Source: Candidatus Gastranaerophilales bacterium | GTDB lineage: Bacteria > Cyanobacteriota > Vampirovibrionia > Gastranaerophilales > Gastranaerophilaceae | Assembly: GCA_944325735.1 (NCBI GenBank) | Contig: CALVBI010000002.1 | Span: 248,001-312,000, forward strand | Length of the DNA: 64,000 bases | Direction: 5' to 3' | Shown: positions 1-9,546 of the stretch, piece by piece | Layout: each line of letters opens with the position of its first letter | Position numbering within the stretch: the first letter of the stretch is position 1 | Program-made: the position numbers and the translations under genes | Notes under the pieces: model-generated | What the model was told of the DNA's origin: nothing | The model's input: the letters and a program-made list of their open reading frames with translations, nothing else | The model's database searches: none

Positions 1-2
1 CT

Positions 3-542
3 GCGGTAGAACCTTTACTTGCAGAACTTGGAAAAATAGGTACACAAGGTATAGCTAATTCAGTTGCAAATGGTAATAAAAAAGGAATGTCTGAAATATT
101 ATCAGAATTATTTGCAAGCCATTTTAAACAAACAGCTCTTGCTAAATGGACCCGTAATATGATTACTCAGTGTACTAAATTATGGGCTAAATCAAAAGCT
201 TCTAAAACAGATGTTGAAATTCCTAAAGATTTACAAGAAAAATTGGGAATGAATTTTAATTACAAAAATTATAAAACTTTAATTAATACAGGAATTGTTG
301 CAGGTGTACCTGTTTTAGGTGTAATTTTTGCAATTCCTTATGCATTTAATGCTTGGTTGACAAATATTCAAAAGAAAGCAGGCAAAATAGGTATTATGAA
401 GGCTATGGATAAAATTGATGATCCAAGAGTTTTTGCATCTGATATTTATTCAGTTCCATCACAAAATGCTCAGACAAATTCTGGGAATAGCAATGTAGAA
501 AGTGGAAATTTATTAGAAAAATTTAAGCAACAGGCAGTATAA
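3..542 (+). CDS. C-terminal part of a lineage-type membrane protein, cut by the window edge
   Basis: The reading frame is already open at base 3 and has no stop before 540-542, so the true start lies upstream of the window; an internal ATG at 87 is unlikely to be the start. A hydrophobic stretch (IVAGVPVLGVIFAIPYAF) followed by a basic segment (KKAGKIG) suggests one C-terminal membrane helix. The layout of a helical soluble part plus a C-terminal hydrophobic hairpin resembles the proteins at 27846, 34814, 36142 and 45920. The last 20 bases overlap the convergent kinase gene. The function is unknown, and the family link is by eye. Confidence 0.75.
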   Translation, partial: AVEPLLAELGKIGTQGIANSVANGNKKGMSEILSELFASHFKQTALAKWTRNMITQCTKLWAKSKASKTDVEIPKDLQEKLGMNFNYKNYKTLINTGIVAGVPVLGVIFAIPYAFNAWLTNIQKKAGKIGIMKAMDKIDDPRVFASDIYSVPSQNAQTNSGNSNVESGNLLEKFKQQAV

Positions 543-1182
543 TTTCAAATTCTGTTATTTCTGGAGTTGATTTATTTAATCTTAATATAGCATTTTGAGC
601 TTTTAGATTATCAACGCATATATGTAGCCCAAGTCCGCTGCCTGTAGATTTTGTAGTATAGCCTTCTTCAAAGATCATTGATTGTTTTTCTTTTGAGATT
701 GGACTTCCGTTATTTGAAATTTTTATGTGTACCTCATTATTTTTAATTTCTAGTGAAACATTAATTTGACCCTTATGTTCGATAGCTTCTATGGCATTTT
801 TTATTATGTTTACGATGCAAGCTAGGAATTTATTTTCATCTATGTATACTTTTGAATCATTTTGAATATGACAATTTATAGTAATTTCTTTTTCATGAAT
901 ATATACAGTAGATAGTTTTACTCCTTCTTCTAGAATTTCTTTAATATTGCATTCTTTTGGTGAAAAGTTATTTAAAGATTTTAGATCAAGTAATGAATTA
1001 TTCATTATTTTTAATGATTTGCTAATACAATTTATAGCATTGTTGATTGATTTGTTTTCTATTCCTTCTTGTTCTAAATTCTTTTTTATAATTTGGGTGT
1101 AAATTTCGCAAATAGAAAGGTGATTTCTTATTTCATGTGCTACACATCTTGATTGTTCGTATATTAAATTAGTATTATTCAT
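523..1182 (-). CDS. Soluble sensor histidine kinase
   Basis: This 219-residue protein has only the kinase core. An H-box with the sequence HEIRNHL carries the likely phosphorylated histidine at residue 16. An N-box (NIIKNAIEAI) and a G-box (TGSGLGLHI) near residues 130-200 form the ATP-binding HATPase_c fold. No membrane segment or sensory domain is visible, so input must come from a partner or from the cytoplasm. The ATG at 1182 follows a GAGG motif. It lies downstream of the NarL-type regulator on the same strand, so the two may be a pair. The H-box resembles the HisKA type rather than the HisKA_3 type usual for NarL partners. Confidence 0.85.
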   Translation of the reverse strand: MNNTNLIYEQSRCVAHEIRNHLSICEIYTQIIKKNLEQEGIENKSINNAINCISKSLKIMNNSLLDLKSLNNFSPKECNIKEILEEGVKLSTVYIHEKEITINCHIQNDSKVYIDENKFLACIVNIIKNAIEAIEHKGQINVSLEIKNNEVHIKISNNGSPISKEKQSMIFEEGYTTKSTGSGLGLHICVDNLKAQNAILRLNKSTPEITEFEIILPVA

Positions 1183-1199
1183 TTCGCCTCTTCAACATT

Positions 1200-1229
1200 A
1201 AAGGTTCAGTTTTTTAAGACTGAACCTTT
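1200..1229. terminator. Hairpin between response regulator and kinase genes
   Basis: AAAGGTTCAG and CTGAACCTTT form a perfect 10-bp stem with a 10-nt loop. There is no long U-run on either side, so it may act as a weak terminator, an attenuator or an RNA-processing site separating the regulator from the kinase on the minus strand. Confidence 0.45.
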
Positions 1230-1254
1230 AAACACTTATATTAAAAGTATCAAA

Positions 1255-1950
1255 TTAAACAGCCATTTTATGTCTTCTGTTTGCAAAACCATTGTTTAGT
1301 GCGTATAAAACAGCTTGAGTTCTGTCATTTACTTGTAGTTTTTGGAATATATTATTTACGTGAGTCTTAACTGTAGTTTCAGATATAAATAATTTTCCTG
1401 CAATACCCTTGTAGTTATTACCCTGTGTAAGTAAGTCTAATACTTCTTCTTCTCTAGCTGTTAAATATGTAAGTAAATTTTCTTCTGCAGCTGTTTGAGC
1501 TTCTTCTTTGAATGAACGTTGAAAATATTCGAAAAATCTTGATGTAAGAGCATTTGGAAGATAAATTTTGCCAGACGCAACTTCATCCATAGCGTATATA
1601 AGTTGAGCTGATGCCATAGTTTTTAAAACATAGCCTTTAGCTCCTATTTTCATAGCTCTAAAGATTAGATCAGCATCATCATAGCCGCTTAATGCAATTA
1701 CTCTGATCCCTAAGTCTAATTTTTCTATTTCTTGGATTGCTTGAAGGCCGTCTTTTTCTGGCATATTAACATCCATTAAGATAATGTCAGGGCGATATTT
1801 CTTTGCTAAGTTAATTCCAATATTTGCACTTGTTGTTGCACCTACTACTTCATAACTGCTTTCAAGTGTAATTAATTCTTTAACTCCTCTTAAATGATCA
1901 GCGTTATCATCGATTAATAATACTCTTGATCTTCTTTTGAACTCTCTCAT
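1255..1950 (-). CDS. NarL/LuxR-type response regulator
   Basis: A receiver domain occupies residues 1-125: the acidic pair is in LLIDDN, the phospho-acceptor Asp is at about residue 60 in LMDVNMPEKDG, Ser is at about 88 in IALSGYDD and Lys at about 110 in YVLKTM. A LuxR-type helix-turn-helix follows at about 160-222 (LTAREEEVLDLL, SETTVKTHVNNIF). The length of 231 residues is normal for the family. The ATG follows GGGAG. It is expected to act as a cytoplasmic DNA-binding regulator. The kinase at 523-1182 is its likely partner, separated from it by a hairpin. Confidence 0.92.
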   Translation of the reverse strand: MREFKRRSRVLLIDDNADHLRGVKELITLESSYEVVGATTSANIGINLAKKYRPDIILMDVNMPEKDGLQAIQEIEKLDLGIRVIALSGYDDADLIFRAMKIGAKGYVLKTMASAQLIYAMDEVASGKIYLPNALTSRFFEYFQRSFKEEAQTAAEENLLTYLTAREEEVLDLLTQGNNYKGIAGKLFISETTVKTHVNNIFQKLQVNDRTQAVLYALNNGFANRRHKMAV

Positions 1951-2180
1951 TTTTTATCTCCCTGTTTTTTAAGCTTCCCTCTACACTATACATACTACTA
2001 TTTTTATACGGTCTTTTTCATCCATGCCCTGATTGATATTGTCTTGCTGTAGGTTTGAGAATTTGTCTTACATCTTTAGATTGATAAAATCTCTCAATCA
2101 TGCTCTACATCATGCTTTTATTAGTTTTAGCCGCATGGTTGATAAAACTTTTTTATAATACTTTTAGAGTAATTTTCCTG

Positions 2181-2189
2181 TGGTATAAT
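2181..2189 (+). promoter_or_regulatory. Extended -10 promoter of rmuC
   Basis: TGGTATAAT is a perfect TGn-TATAAT extended -10 element 24 bases before the rmuC ATG. The -35 region is weak, which is common with extended -10 promoters. Confidence 0.5.
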
Positions 2190-2212
2190 TTTTTTATTAA
2201 GAGGATTTGTGT

Positions 2213-3292
2213 ATGGAAATTTTAATATTTTTGGTTGGTTTTTTAATTGGTGCTTTGTGCGTGTTTATACCATTTAAAGTAATCCGTAAAAATGATAAAG
2301 CTTCACGAGATTTGATGCTTGAGCAGATGAAGTTGGATTTTGAAAATACTGCTAATAGAATATTTAAAGAACATTCATCAGAGTTATCTATTCAAAACAG
2401 AGAAAAGTTGGATGAATTTTTTAAAAGATTTAAAGAAAAGATTGAAGATTTTGAAAGACGTGCTGAAGAAAACTTTAAAACAGAGGCTGACCATTTTAAA
2501 ACTTTTGATATGAATATAAAAAGTTTCTTGGAAACTGGAAATAAAATCTCTCTTGATGCAAATTCTTTAGTAAATGTTATGAAAGCTGATAATAGAGCTT
2601 CAGGTCGATGGGGAGAAATTGTTCTCGAACGAGTTTTAGAATCTTCTGGATTGAGAAAAGATGAAGAGTATAAAATTCAAATGGGTACAGCTGAAGGTCG
2701 TCCTGATGCAACTGTCTTTTTACCAGAAGGTAGGTGTGTATATATAGATAGCAAAACATCTTTTGCAGCTTGGGATGGTTTTGTAAACGCGCAAGATGAA
2801 AACGAAAAACAAATTCATTTAAAACAATTTGTGGATTCAACGAAAGCGCATATAAACGGTTTGGCAAAAAGAGATTATTCTATAGACGAAGCATCTCCTG
2901 ATTATGTTTTGATGTTTATACCTATTGAAAGTTGTTATTCAATGATGTTTTGTGATGATTGTGCTTTATGGGATTATGCTTGGAAAAATAGAGTAATGCC
3001 TGTATCTCCATCAACTTTGCTTGCAGCTTTAAAAATTATTAATGCATTTCATATTGTTGATAGACAAAATAAAAATGTTCTAGAAATGGCTCGTTTGTGT
3101 ACTAATATTCATGACAAATTTGCTGCTCTTTTGACTGAACTTTTAAAAATAAGAGATAATTTGAATTCGTCTTTGAAAAAATTAAATGGTTCGGGAAATA
3201 TAATTAATCAAATTGAGAAACTGGAAAAATTAGGATGTACTTATACAAAAGAGTTGCCAGAATTGCCTGAAGATATTAGTTTGGATTCATAA
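2213..3292 (+). CDS. rmuC: RmuC-family DNA recombination protein
   Basis: This 359-residue protein has an N-terminal membrane helix (LIFLVGFLIGALCVFIPF), a coiled-coil region to about residue 105, and the RmuC nuclease-like core containing GRWGE, VYIDSKTSFAAWD and a later helical segment. RmuC proteins limit recombination between inverted repeats; the restriction-endonuclease-like core is known for the family. A TTG lies six bases upstream, but the ATG at 2213 is placed correctly after GAGGA at 2201-2205. pyrF follows at short distance and may be co-transcribed. Confidence 0.9.
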   Translation: MEILIFLVGFLIGALCVFIPFKVIRKNDKASRDLMLEQMKLDFENTANRIFKEHSSELSIQNREKLDEFFKRFKEKIEDFERRAEENFKTEADHFKTFDMNIKSFLETGNKISLDANSLVNVMKADNRASGRWGEIVLERVLESSGLRKDEEYKIQMGTAEGRPDATVFLPEGRCVYIDSKTSFAAWDGFVNAQDENEKQIHLKQFVDSTKAHINGLAKRDYSIDEASPDYVLMFIPIESCYSMMFCDDCALWDYAWKNRVMPVSPSTLLAALKIINAFHIVDRQNKNVLEMARLCTNIHDKFAALLTELLKIRDNLNSSLKKLNGSGNIINQIEKLEKLGCTYTKELPELPEDISLDS

Positions 3293-3363
3293 AAGTTGTA
3301 TTACCTGCTTAATTCTAGTAAGGGTTGATTTTATTTTTTTGTAGTGATATATTTTTTGTTAAT

Positions 3364-4122
3364 ATGATAGAGAAACCTAAAACAGCTAAAGATCGAATTA
3401 TTTTAGCATTGGATGTTGATAATTTAAAAGAAGCTCATGAATTAGTTAATGAGTTAAAAGATTATGTAGGGTATTTTAAAGTCGGATTACCTTTAATTGT
3501 GAATTACGGTTTTGAGGCTTTTAGACTATTGGAAGAAAATGGCGCAAAATGCTATTATGATTGTAAATTCCATGATATTCCGCATACAGTACAAAAGGCT
3601 TGTATTAGTCTAGTAAAAAATAATATTAATTTTTTCAATGTCCATATACAAGGCGGTTCAAAAATGACATCAGCAGTAGTGAAAGCATCTAGAGCAGCTG
3701 CTAAGTCTATGGGAATTGATCCTCCAACTATTTTAGGAGTTACTCTTTTATCAAGTTTTGGACAAAAGACTTTAACAACAGAATTATGTGTTGATAAAAA
3801 TATTGAAGATTTTGTATTGCAGCTTGCTAAAGTTGCAAGGGAATCAGGTCTTGACGGTGTTGTAGCTAGTGCTGAAGAAGCACGTAGGATTCGTAAAGAA
3901 ATAGGTGATGATTTTATAATTTTATGTCCGGCAACCCGTCCTACCTGGTCTTCCGTAAATGATCAAGTGAGGGTTGATACTCCTAGAGATGCTATTTTAT
4001 CAGGAGTTGATTATATGGTTGTAGGTCGTCCTATTACATCTGCAGATGATAGAATTGCTGCTGCAACTTTAATTATTGATGAGATTGAAACTGCTCTTGA
4101 AGATAAAATGTCTTTAGTTTAA
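3364..4122 (+). CDS. pyrF: Orotidine 5'-phosphate decarboxylase
   Basis: This enzyme converts OMP to UMP, the last step of de novo pyrimidine synthesis. The 252-residue TIM barrel shows ILALDVDN at the N terminus, the catalytic Asp/Lys array region CYYDCKFHDIPHTV, DGVVAS, LCPATRP and the phosphate-binding end MVVGRPIT. The ATG at 3364 fits the family N terminus, though no clear ribosome binding site precedes it; a TTG at 3325 would add 13 residues. It ends exactly against the convergent comEC stop codon. Confidence 0.93.
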   Translation: MIEKPKTAKDRIILALDVDNLKEAHELVNELKDYVGYFKVGLPLIVNYGFEAFRLLEENGAKCYYDCKFHDIPHTVQKACISLVKNNINFFNVHIQGGSKMTSAVVKASRAAAKSMGIDPPTILGVTLLSSFGQKTLTTELCVDKNIEDFVLQLAKVARESGLDGVVASAEEARRIRKEIGDDFIILCPATRPTWSSVNDQVRVDTPRDAILSGVDYMVVGRPITSADDRIAAATLIIDEIETALEDKMSLV

Positions 4123-6495
4123 TTAGTATGTTTTCGATTGTTGAGTTTTTATATATTTTTTCTTTTTAGGATTAAATGTATAAATTGAATATTCTTCTCC
4201 ATCTGTTTTTATTTTAATTGAGTTATGTCTGTCAGTTCTATAAATATTTGTTTCTCTCAAAGTATCAATTGTACCTTTGTATGGATGTCCAAAAGAATTT
4301 ATTCCTGTAGAAATTATTGAAGTTTCAGGTTTTATATGCTCAAGCATTTCTTTATTTACTGTATTTAAGCCCCCATGATGTCCAATTTTTAGAACTTCAA
4401 TATTTGTTGGAATATCAGATTCTAATTGATCGAATGCTTTTGTTCCTGCATCTCCCATAAATAACATATCAAAATTTTTATAACTAAGCAGTGTGATTAT
4501 TGAATTATCATTCTCTTTATCGGTTTTTGCTTGATAGGTTTGGATATTTAAGTTGTTTTCTATATATATTGATGAATTGTTTTGTGGTATTTTGTTTGGA
4601 ATTTGATTTTTTTCTAATTCATTATAAATATTTTTAGATGTGGCAGATTTTTCATTGTAAGAGTTAATGTATACTTGTTTAACTTTTAAATTTTTCATTA
4701 TATCGATAGCACCACCTGAATGGTCGTTATCAAAATGAGTTATAATCAGAGCTTCGATGTTTTTTATTCCTCTGTCTTTTAAGTACTTTATAATTATTGA
4801 ATTTGCTTGGGCTTTGCTGCCTTTGTAGCCTGATTTGCCTGTATCGATTATAAAATATTTATTTTCAGGAGTTTTAATTAAGAAACAATCTGCATTTTGA
4901 ACATCAAATACAATTATTTCCAAATCTTTTGATGGAATTTGTATAAATGAAATTAATAGTATGGTTAGCAAAGATAGGCAAAATATTTTAAGTTTTTTAT
5001 TAAATCCTGTTTTTATTCCAAGTGTGATAGATAGAATTATTCCATAATAAATGAATATTTGAATAATACTTGGGTGTCTTGTTGTACATAATGAATGTGG
5101 TAGTTGCGCAAAAAAGTTTGAGATAACGACTAAGATATTCAATACATAATTTAGTAGCAAATCAAATAGCATACATATTTTATCAGTGAATGGAGCAAAC
5201 ATTGCTATAATTGAACTTACAAAACCGCCAAAGCTTATTACACTTAAAAATGGCATACTCAAAATATTTGCAAATATTGAATATGTACTAAATGTGTTAA
5301 AATAGAACATTTGTATTGGTGCTACCCAAATTTGTGCAATTACAGGAATTAAAAGAGCTCCGATAAGAAAATCAGGAATTTTTGAATCTTTATATTTGTC
5401 AAAAATAATATTTGCAGTTGAGAGAAGCCCGAATGTCACGATAAATGATAATTGAAATCCAACATCATTTATATATGCCGGATTGTAAATTAGGAGAATT
5501 GTTGCGACAAAAGATAAAAGGGATATTGTATGAGCATCTCTATCGATTAATTTTCCTGCAAGGATTAATAAAAGCATTAATGCTGCTCTTAATACAGATG
5601 CTCCCATACCAGTCATCATTGTATAAAATATGACTAATATCATTCCAGATAAAACAGTAATTTTAAATGGAGCTCTTATGCGTCGCATAAAAAATACCCA
5701 AAATCCATAAATAAATGCAACGTTCATACCTGATGCCGCTAAAATATGTAAAAGTCCTGAATTTATAAAAGATGCTTTTATATAATCAGGAGGTGCAATA
5801 GCATCATCTCCAAAAACAATTCCTCCTAAAATTTCAAGGTTTGGAGATTTTAGATATTTGCTATGTACATTTATGATTTTATCTCTTAAGTTATTTAGGT
5901 TTTGTAAGAATTGCCATTTTACTGTCGGAGTTTTTTCTGCAGGAGTTATCTCATCTGTGTAAAATACAGTGTGCGTGTTGAAATTTCTGAGGTATTTGCC
6001 ATAGTCAAATTGTGATGGATTGCTTGCTTTGAAAGGTGTTCTTAATTTTCCTTTTGCTTTATAATAATTGCCGATTTTTAACTCATCATTTCCTGTATAT
6101 GTAATTAGTGTTTTGCCTTTAATATTTTCGCCGTTAAGAGTTTCAGTTTTAAAGAAAAATTTAGTTTTTCCTTTTCCGTCGCTATTAGGAATTGATACTA
6201 TTTGACCTTGGATAGTTACATTTTGTCTTGCAAATTCTACTAAGTCATCTGAATTTGCTGTTCTAAAATATGCATTGAAAAAGCCGAAATAGAATATAAC
6301 TATCCAAAAGATTATGTATTTAGTTGGAATATAATTTTTTATGATTAAAAATACAGCAAGAATTGTTAATAAAAAAGCTGAAATAATTGCAATATCGTTG
6401 AAATAAGCAAGAATTCCAGTCATAAATATTATTGCAGTAATAAACATTACAATATTTTTATTCTGCATTGTATTAGCTACAGCATTCCTAATCAT
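4123..6495 (-). CDS. comEC: ComEC/Rec2 DNA-uptake channel
   Basis: This 790-residue integral membrane protein has the three-part ComEC architecture. An N-terminal DUF4131-like region with two or three membrane helices carries an OB-like segment (TIQGQIVSIPN). The central competence domain has many helices and the motif HILAASGMNVAFI. A C-terminal metallo-beta-lactamase domain (from about residue 530) carries ITHFDNDHSGG, IGHHGG and related metal ligands. ComEC moves single-stranded DNA across the inner membrane during natural transformation. The prepilin-like genes and a GspF/PilC protein in this window fit a type IV pilus-dependent uptake system. Confidence 0.93.
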   Translation of the reverse strand: MIRNAVANTMQNKNIVMFITAIIFMTGILAYFNDIAIISAFLLTILAVFLIIKNYIPTKYIIFWIVIFYFGFFNAYFRTANSDDLVEFARQNVTIQGQIVSIPNSDGKGKTKFFFKTETLNGENIKGKTLITYTGNDELKIGNYYKAKGKLRTPFKASNPSQFDYGKYLRNFNTHTVFYTDEITPAEKTPTVKWQFLQNLNNLRDKIINVHSKYLKSPNLEILGGIVFGDDAIAPPDYIKASFINSGLLHILAASGMNVAFIYGFWVFFMRRIRAPFKITVLSGMILVIFYTMMTGMGASVLRAALMLLLILAGKLIDRDAHTISLLSFVATILLIYNPAYINDVGFQLSFIVTFGLLSTANIIFDKYKDSKIPDFLIGALLIPVIAQIWVAPIQMFYFNTFSTYSIFANILSMPFLSVISFGGFVSSIIAMFAPFTDKICMLFDLLLNYVLNILVVISNFFAQLPHSLCTTRHPSIIQIFIYYGIILSITLGIKTGFNKKLKIFCLSLLTILLISFIQIPSKDLEIIVFDVQNADCFLIKTPENKYFIIDTGKSGYKGSKAQANSIIIKYLKDRGIKNIEALIITHFDNDHSGGAIDIMKNLKVKQVYINSYNEKSATSKNIYNELEKNQIPNKIPQNNSSIYIENNLNIQTYQAKTDKENDNSIITLLSYKNFDMLFMGDAGTKAFDQLESDIPTNIEVLKIGHHGGLNTVNKEMLEHIKPETSIISTGINSFGHPYKGTIDTLRETNIYRTDRHNSIKIKTDGEEYSIYTFNPKKKKYIKTQQSKTY

Positions 6496-6530
6496 ATTTA
6501 AAATTATATTATAAATATAACTTTAAATTA

Positions 6531-8489
6531 TTATGATTCTTTTTTGAAAATCCACCAACCTTTATTATCATCTTTTTGCTGTTGTTTTTGAGGTTCAGGT
6601 TGGTATAATGGTTTTCTTATTGGTGAACGTTGTGCAAATACGCTTTTTGATAAAGTGTTAATATATTTATTATTCAAATGAGCGTAATCAAATAGAATAA
6701 CACCTTTTGCGTTTACTTTGCGAGCTTCATGAATTAGTCTGATTAAATCTTCATCAGTACCGCCCATGAAAGTTACAAAAAGTCCTGCATAAAAATCAGT
6801 GTTTCCTGATTTTGCGTTAATTACATCTGACATCATTTTATTTGCAGTTTTAGAGTCACAAGTTAGGAATAGCGGAGTAAGACCGTTTATATAACCTCTT
6901 GTAGTCCAAGTTCTCCAGTCTTGTTGTTTATGATCAAGAGCTGCTAATCTGTCTGGGAAAATTACTGCACTGATATATGTGTTTGATTTTTTACCCATTT
7001 CTCCGATTTTTTTCACAACATTTGTCACTTGTTCTCTTCTGTAATTATTCCATTCCAGCCAAAGTGGATCTGTTTTTAGAATATCAGCAGGATCTACACC
7101 ATAGATTGTTTGGAAATCATTTCTTGCATAATCAGTATAACCCCAATTTGAGTTTTCATTTAATGATACACAGTTTGGGTATCTGATGTAATCAAGATTT
7201 ATTCCATCAGGTTTGTATCTGGTAATAATTTCATCTGCTAATTTTACTACAAAGTCTTGAACATAAGGATTTGCAGGGTCAAGAAAATAACCGTTATGTT
7301 CAGATGTTGATTTTGATGGGTCTACAGAATCAATATCTTTTTTTATTTTATTTCCCCAAGATGGGTTCATTGCCAAAATGCTTTTTGGATTGTCTTTTGG
7401 ATTTTGAGGACCAACATAAAATGTTTCAAACCAAGTATGAACTTTTATATTTCTTTTGTGTGCTTCTCTAATCCATATTTCAAGAGGGTCTATACCTGCA
7501 AATTTTTCATATTGAGGTGTAAAGCCGTATGCTTCCATAGTTTTACTTGGGAATATTGTTTTACCATGGAAATATGTTTCTAAAAATATATTATCGATTC
7601 CTGTATGTTTTAATCTGTTAAGAGTTTTTTCAATTTCTTCTTCAGATGTTTCTGTTGGTCGAATCCATACGCCTTTTAATTCTCCGTTTTTGTATGGAAC
7701 GACACTTTTTAAAGCATCATTTGATGCTTCTATTGCAAGTTGTGAATATTTCTTTACTTCATCAGGATTTTTTCTTGCTTTTTTTAAATAATCTTTTGCA
7801 TCATTAATATAGCTTGTCGGAATTCTCCAATTATAGTCAGGACTTAATGATCGATAATATTGAAGCATTTGTTCTGCTTCGCTTATTTTTTTCTCTGATT
7901 CAAAAATATAACTTTCGGATGTTGTATATGTGTATATTAAGTTAGAAGCTCTATCAATGTATATTTTTGTCCCAATTTTAATGCTTGAATTCATCCAAGT
8001 TTTAGCACGACCATGACCGCTTATTACAATTCCATTTGGAGGTATTAAAGAATCAGCGCCAGATAATTCTGTGACAGTATTTCCTTCTACTATAGCTTCT
8101 GCTCCAAATTCATTTGTATTTGTTCTTGTTCCATAGTTAGGAGTATAAATGACTAATTGATTTATACCTCTTGCTCCTGGAAGATAGCTGCCAGTTTTAT
8201 TTGTAAAAGCAGTTGGGTCAATAGCATTAATTAAATTTTTTGTATAACTAAATACAACCTCATTTTTTCCAGCTTCATATGGTTTAAAAACTGGAGCTAA
8301 AGTATCATCATAAATTGATCCTAGATTAGAATTGTCAAGATTCGTTAACTGTTGTACAGATTTTACTTGTTCTTGTAATTTATCCGGTTGAACTTTTGCT
8401 GTTAGTGTTTGATCTATATCTTCAGCTTTTGCATATGATGCTGTTAGAATAAATAATAAAAGTATTATTAATATGTTTTTTAATTTCAT
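6531..8489 (-). CDS. Secreted family-10-like glycosyl hydrolase (YngK/DUF187 type)
   Basis: A signal peptide (KNILIILLLFILTASYAKA) precedes about 250 residues of poorly recognised sequence that includes a phosphodiester glycosidase-like stretch (ISGHGRAKTWM). The YngK/GHL10-type TIM-barrel domain begins near residue 275 (KGVWIRPTETSEEEI) and contains VHTWFETFYVG and DGINLDYIRYP, the typical acidic motif of the family. The C terminus is Gln/Lys-rich. It is probably a periplasmic or cell-surface enzyme acting on a glycan. The substrate cannot be read from the sequence. Confidence 0.85.
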   Translation of the reverse strand: MKLKNILIILLLFILTASYAKAEDIDQTLTAKVQPDKLQEQVKSVQQLTNLDNSNLGSIYDDTLAPVFKPYEAGKNEVVFSYTKNLINAIDPTAFTNKTGSYLPGARGINQLVIYTPNYGTRTNTNEFGAEAIVEGNTVTELSGADSLIPPNGIVISGHGRAKTWMNSSIKIGTKIYIDRASNLIYTYTTSESYIFESEKKISEAEQMLQYYRSLSPDYNWRIPTSYINDAKDYLKKARKNPDEVKKYSQLAIEASNDALKSVVPYKNGELKGVWIRPTETSEEEIEKTLNRLKHTGIDNIFLETYFHGKTIFPSKTMEAYGFTPQYEKFAGIDPLEIWIREAHKRNIKVHTWFETFYVGPQNPKDNPKSILAMNPSWGNKIKKDIDSVDPSKSTSEHNGYFLDPANPYVQDFVVKLADEIITRYKPDGINLDYIRYPNCVSLNENSNWGYTDYARNDFQTIYGVDPADILKTDPLWLEWNNYRREQVTNVVKKIGEMGKKSNTYISAVIFPDRLAALDHKQQDWRTWTTRGYINGLTPLFLTCDSKTANKMMSDVINAKSGNTDFYAGLFVTFMGGTDEDLIRLIHEARKVNAKGVILFDYAHLNNKYINTLSKSVFAQRSPIRKPLYQPEPQKQQQKDDNKGWWIFKKES

Positions 8490-8498
8490 TGTCTGCTT

Positions 8499-9155
8499 TT
8501 ACTCCCTGATAATATGATAATATTCTGATTTATCATAATTTAGCTCATTTAAGAGTTGTATTTTTTCTTGAATTTTATTGTCTGGTTTAATTGAATTTGA
8601 TATTTCATAGTATTTTTTTGAGTTTACTAAGTCTGCAAATTTTTCATGAATAACTGCAAGTCTGTAATTGATATCGAATGTATTATTAAATCCATTATTG
8701 TATGCTACTTTATAATATTTTAAAGCTCTTTTATAGTCTCGTCTTTTAAAATAGAATTCTCCAAAATAAAAATTGGCAAAAGCATTATTTGCTTCAATAT
8801 TTATTGCTTTAGAAAAGTTTTCTTTGGCTAATCTAGGATGATTAGTGTAATCATATATTCTCCCAAGTTGAATGTAAGGTTCAATTCTTGAATAATCAAC
8901 TTTTGTAAGAATATAATATTTGCTGGTAGCTAAATCTAAATAATTTCTTTTATCTGTTTCATTTTTTGCGTTTAGAAACATGTTGAAATTTTTATCAGCA
9001 TCATTTTTAATTTTTTGAAAGTTTAATTTCGAATAATCAAAAAGTATGTAATTATATTCAATTTTTCCATTTGGGGATGCAAAAGATTGAATTTCTGTAT
9101 AACTTATAATTAAAAAAAGCAGAAGTGTGTATAATATGGTTTTATAAATCTTCAT
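8499..9155 (-). CDS. Secreted or membrane-anchored TPR protein
   Basis: Starting at the ATG at 9155 gives 218 residues with a hydrophobic N terminus (ILYTLLLFLIISYT) that could be a signal peptide or anchor. At least two tetratricopeptide repeats lie between residues 85 and 195 (ARPGRIY-like spacing: YIQLGRIYDYTNHPRLAKEN, AFANFYFGEFYFKRRDYKRA). The start codon lies inside the end of the upstream small gene (overlap of 14 bases), implying translational coupling. An earlier in-frame ATG at 9185 is less likely because it would put extra residues ahead of the hydrophobic segment. The function is unknown. Confidence 0.75.
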   Translation of the reverse strand: MKIYKTILYTLLLFLIISYTEIQSFASPNGKIEYNYILFDYSKLNFQKIKNDADKNFNMFLNAKNETDKRNYLDLATSKYYILTKVDYSRIEPYIQLGRIYDYTNHPRLAKENFSKAINIEANNAFANFYFGEFYFKRRDYKRALKYYKVAYNNGFNNTFDINYRLAVIHEKFADLVNSKKYYEISNSIKPDNKIQEKIQLLNELNYDKSEYYHIIRE

Positions 9156-9462
9156 AGCTTGGTGACGTATGTATATTATGGTCATTCATAAATGAATGAT
9201 CATCTAATGATGGATCAATATACATAAAGAATTTTCTTACAGCTTTTACTACAGGTTGATTGTAATATTCTTTTTCAACAGGTTCTGCTAAAGGTTCACC
9301 GTTAGCTCTTGCTGTTGATTTCTGTAGTGAATTTACAAAAGCCTCAGAATATCCTTGATTTTGTAAATATTCTTTGCTTGTTGAATCTTTAACAGTTAAT
9401 TCTGCATATGCAGGAGCCATAAATAATCCAGTTAAAATTAAAATTATAAGTCTTTTTTTCAT
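9142..9462 (-). CDS. Small secreted protein of unknown function
   Basis: The ATG at 9462 follows AGAGG and gives 106 residues beginning with a clear signal peptide (KKRLIILILTGLFMAPAYA, predicted cut after AYA). The mature part is short, polar and acidic near the end (DPSLDDHSF). No known domain was recognised. It is the first gene of a minus-strand run with the TPR protein and the YngK-like glycosidase, so the three may work together at the cell envelope. Confidence 0.7.
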   Translation of the reverse strand: MKKRLIILILTGLFMAPAYAELTVKDSTSKEYLQNQGYSEAFVNSLQKSTARANGEPLAEPVEKEYYNQPVVKAVRKFFMYIDPSLDDHSFMNDHNIHTSPSYEDL

Positions 9463-9546
9463 TTCCACCTCTGCTTATTTAATTATAATATTATTTTTAT
9501 GAGTTACAAAAATATTATAATTTCTTTACATAAAATCTTCCATATA

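Noticed and set aside
2577-2867. Open frame on the minus strand inside rmuC
   Set aside because: Fully inside a conserved gene; no independent signals.
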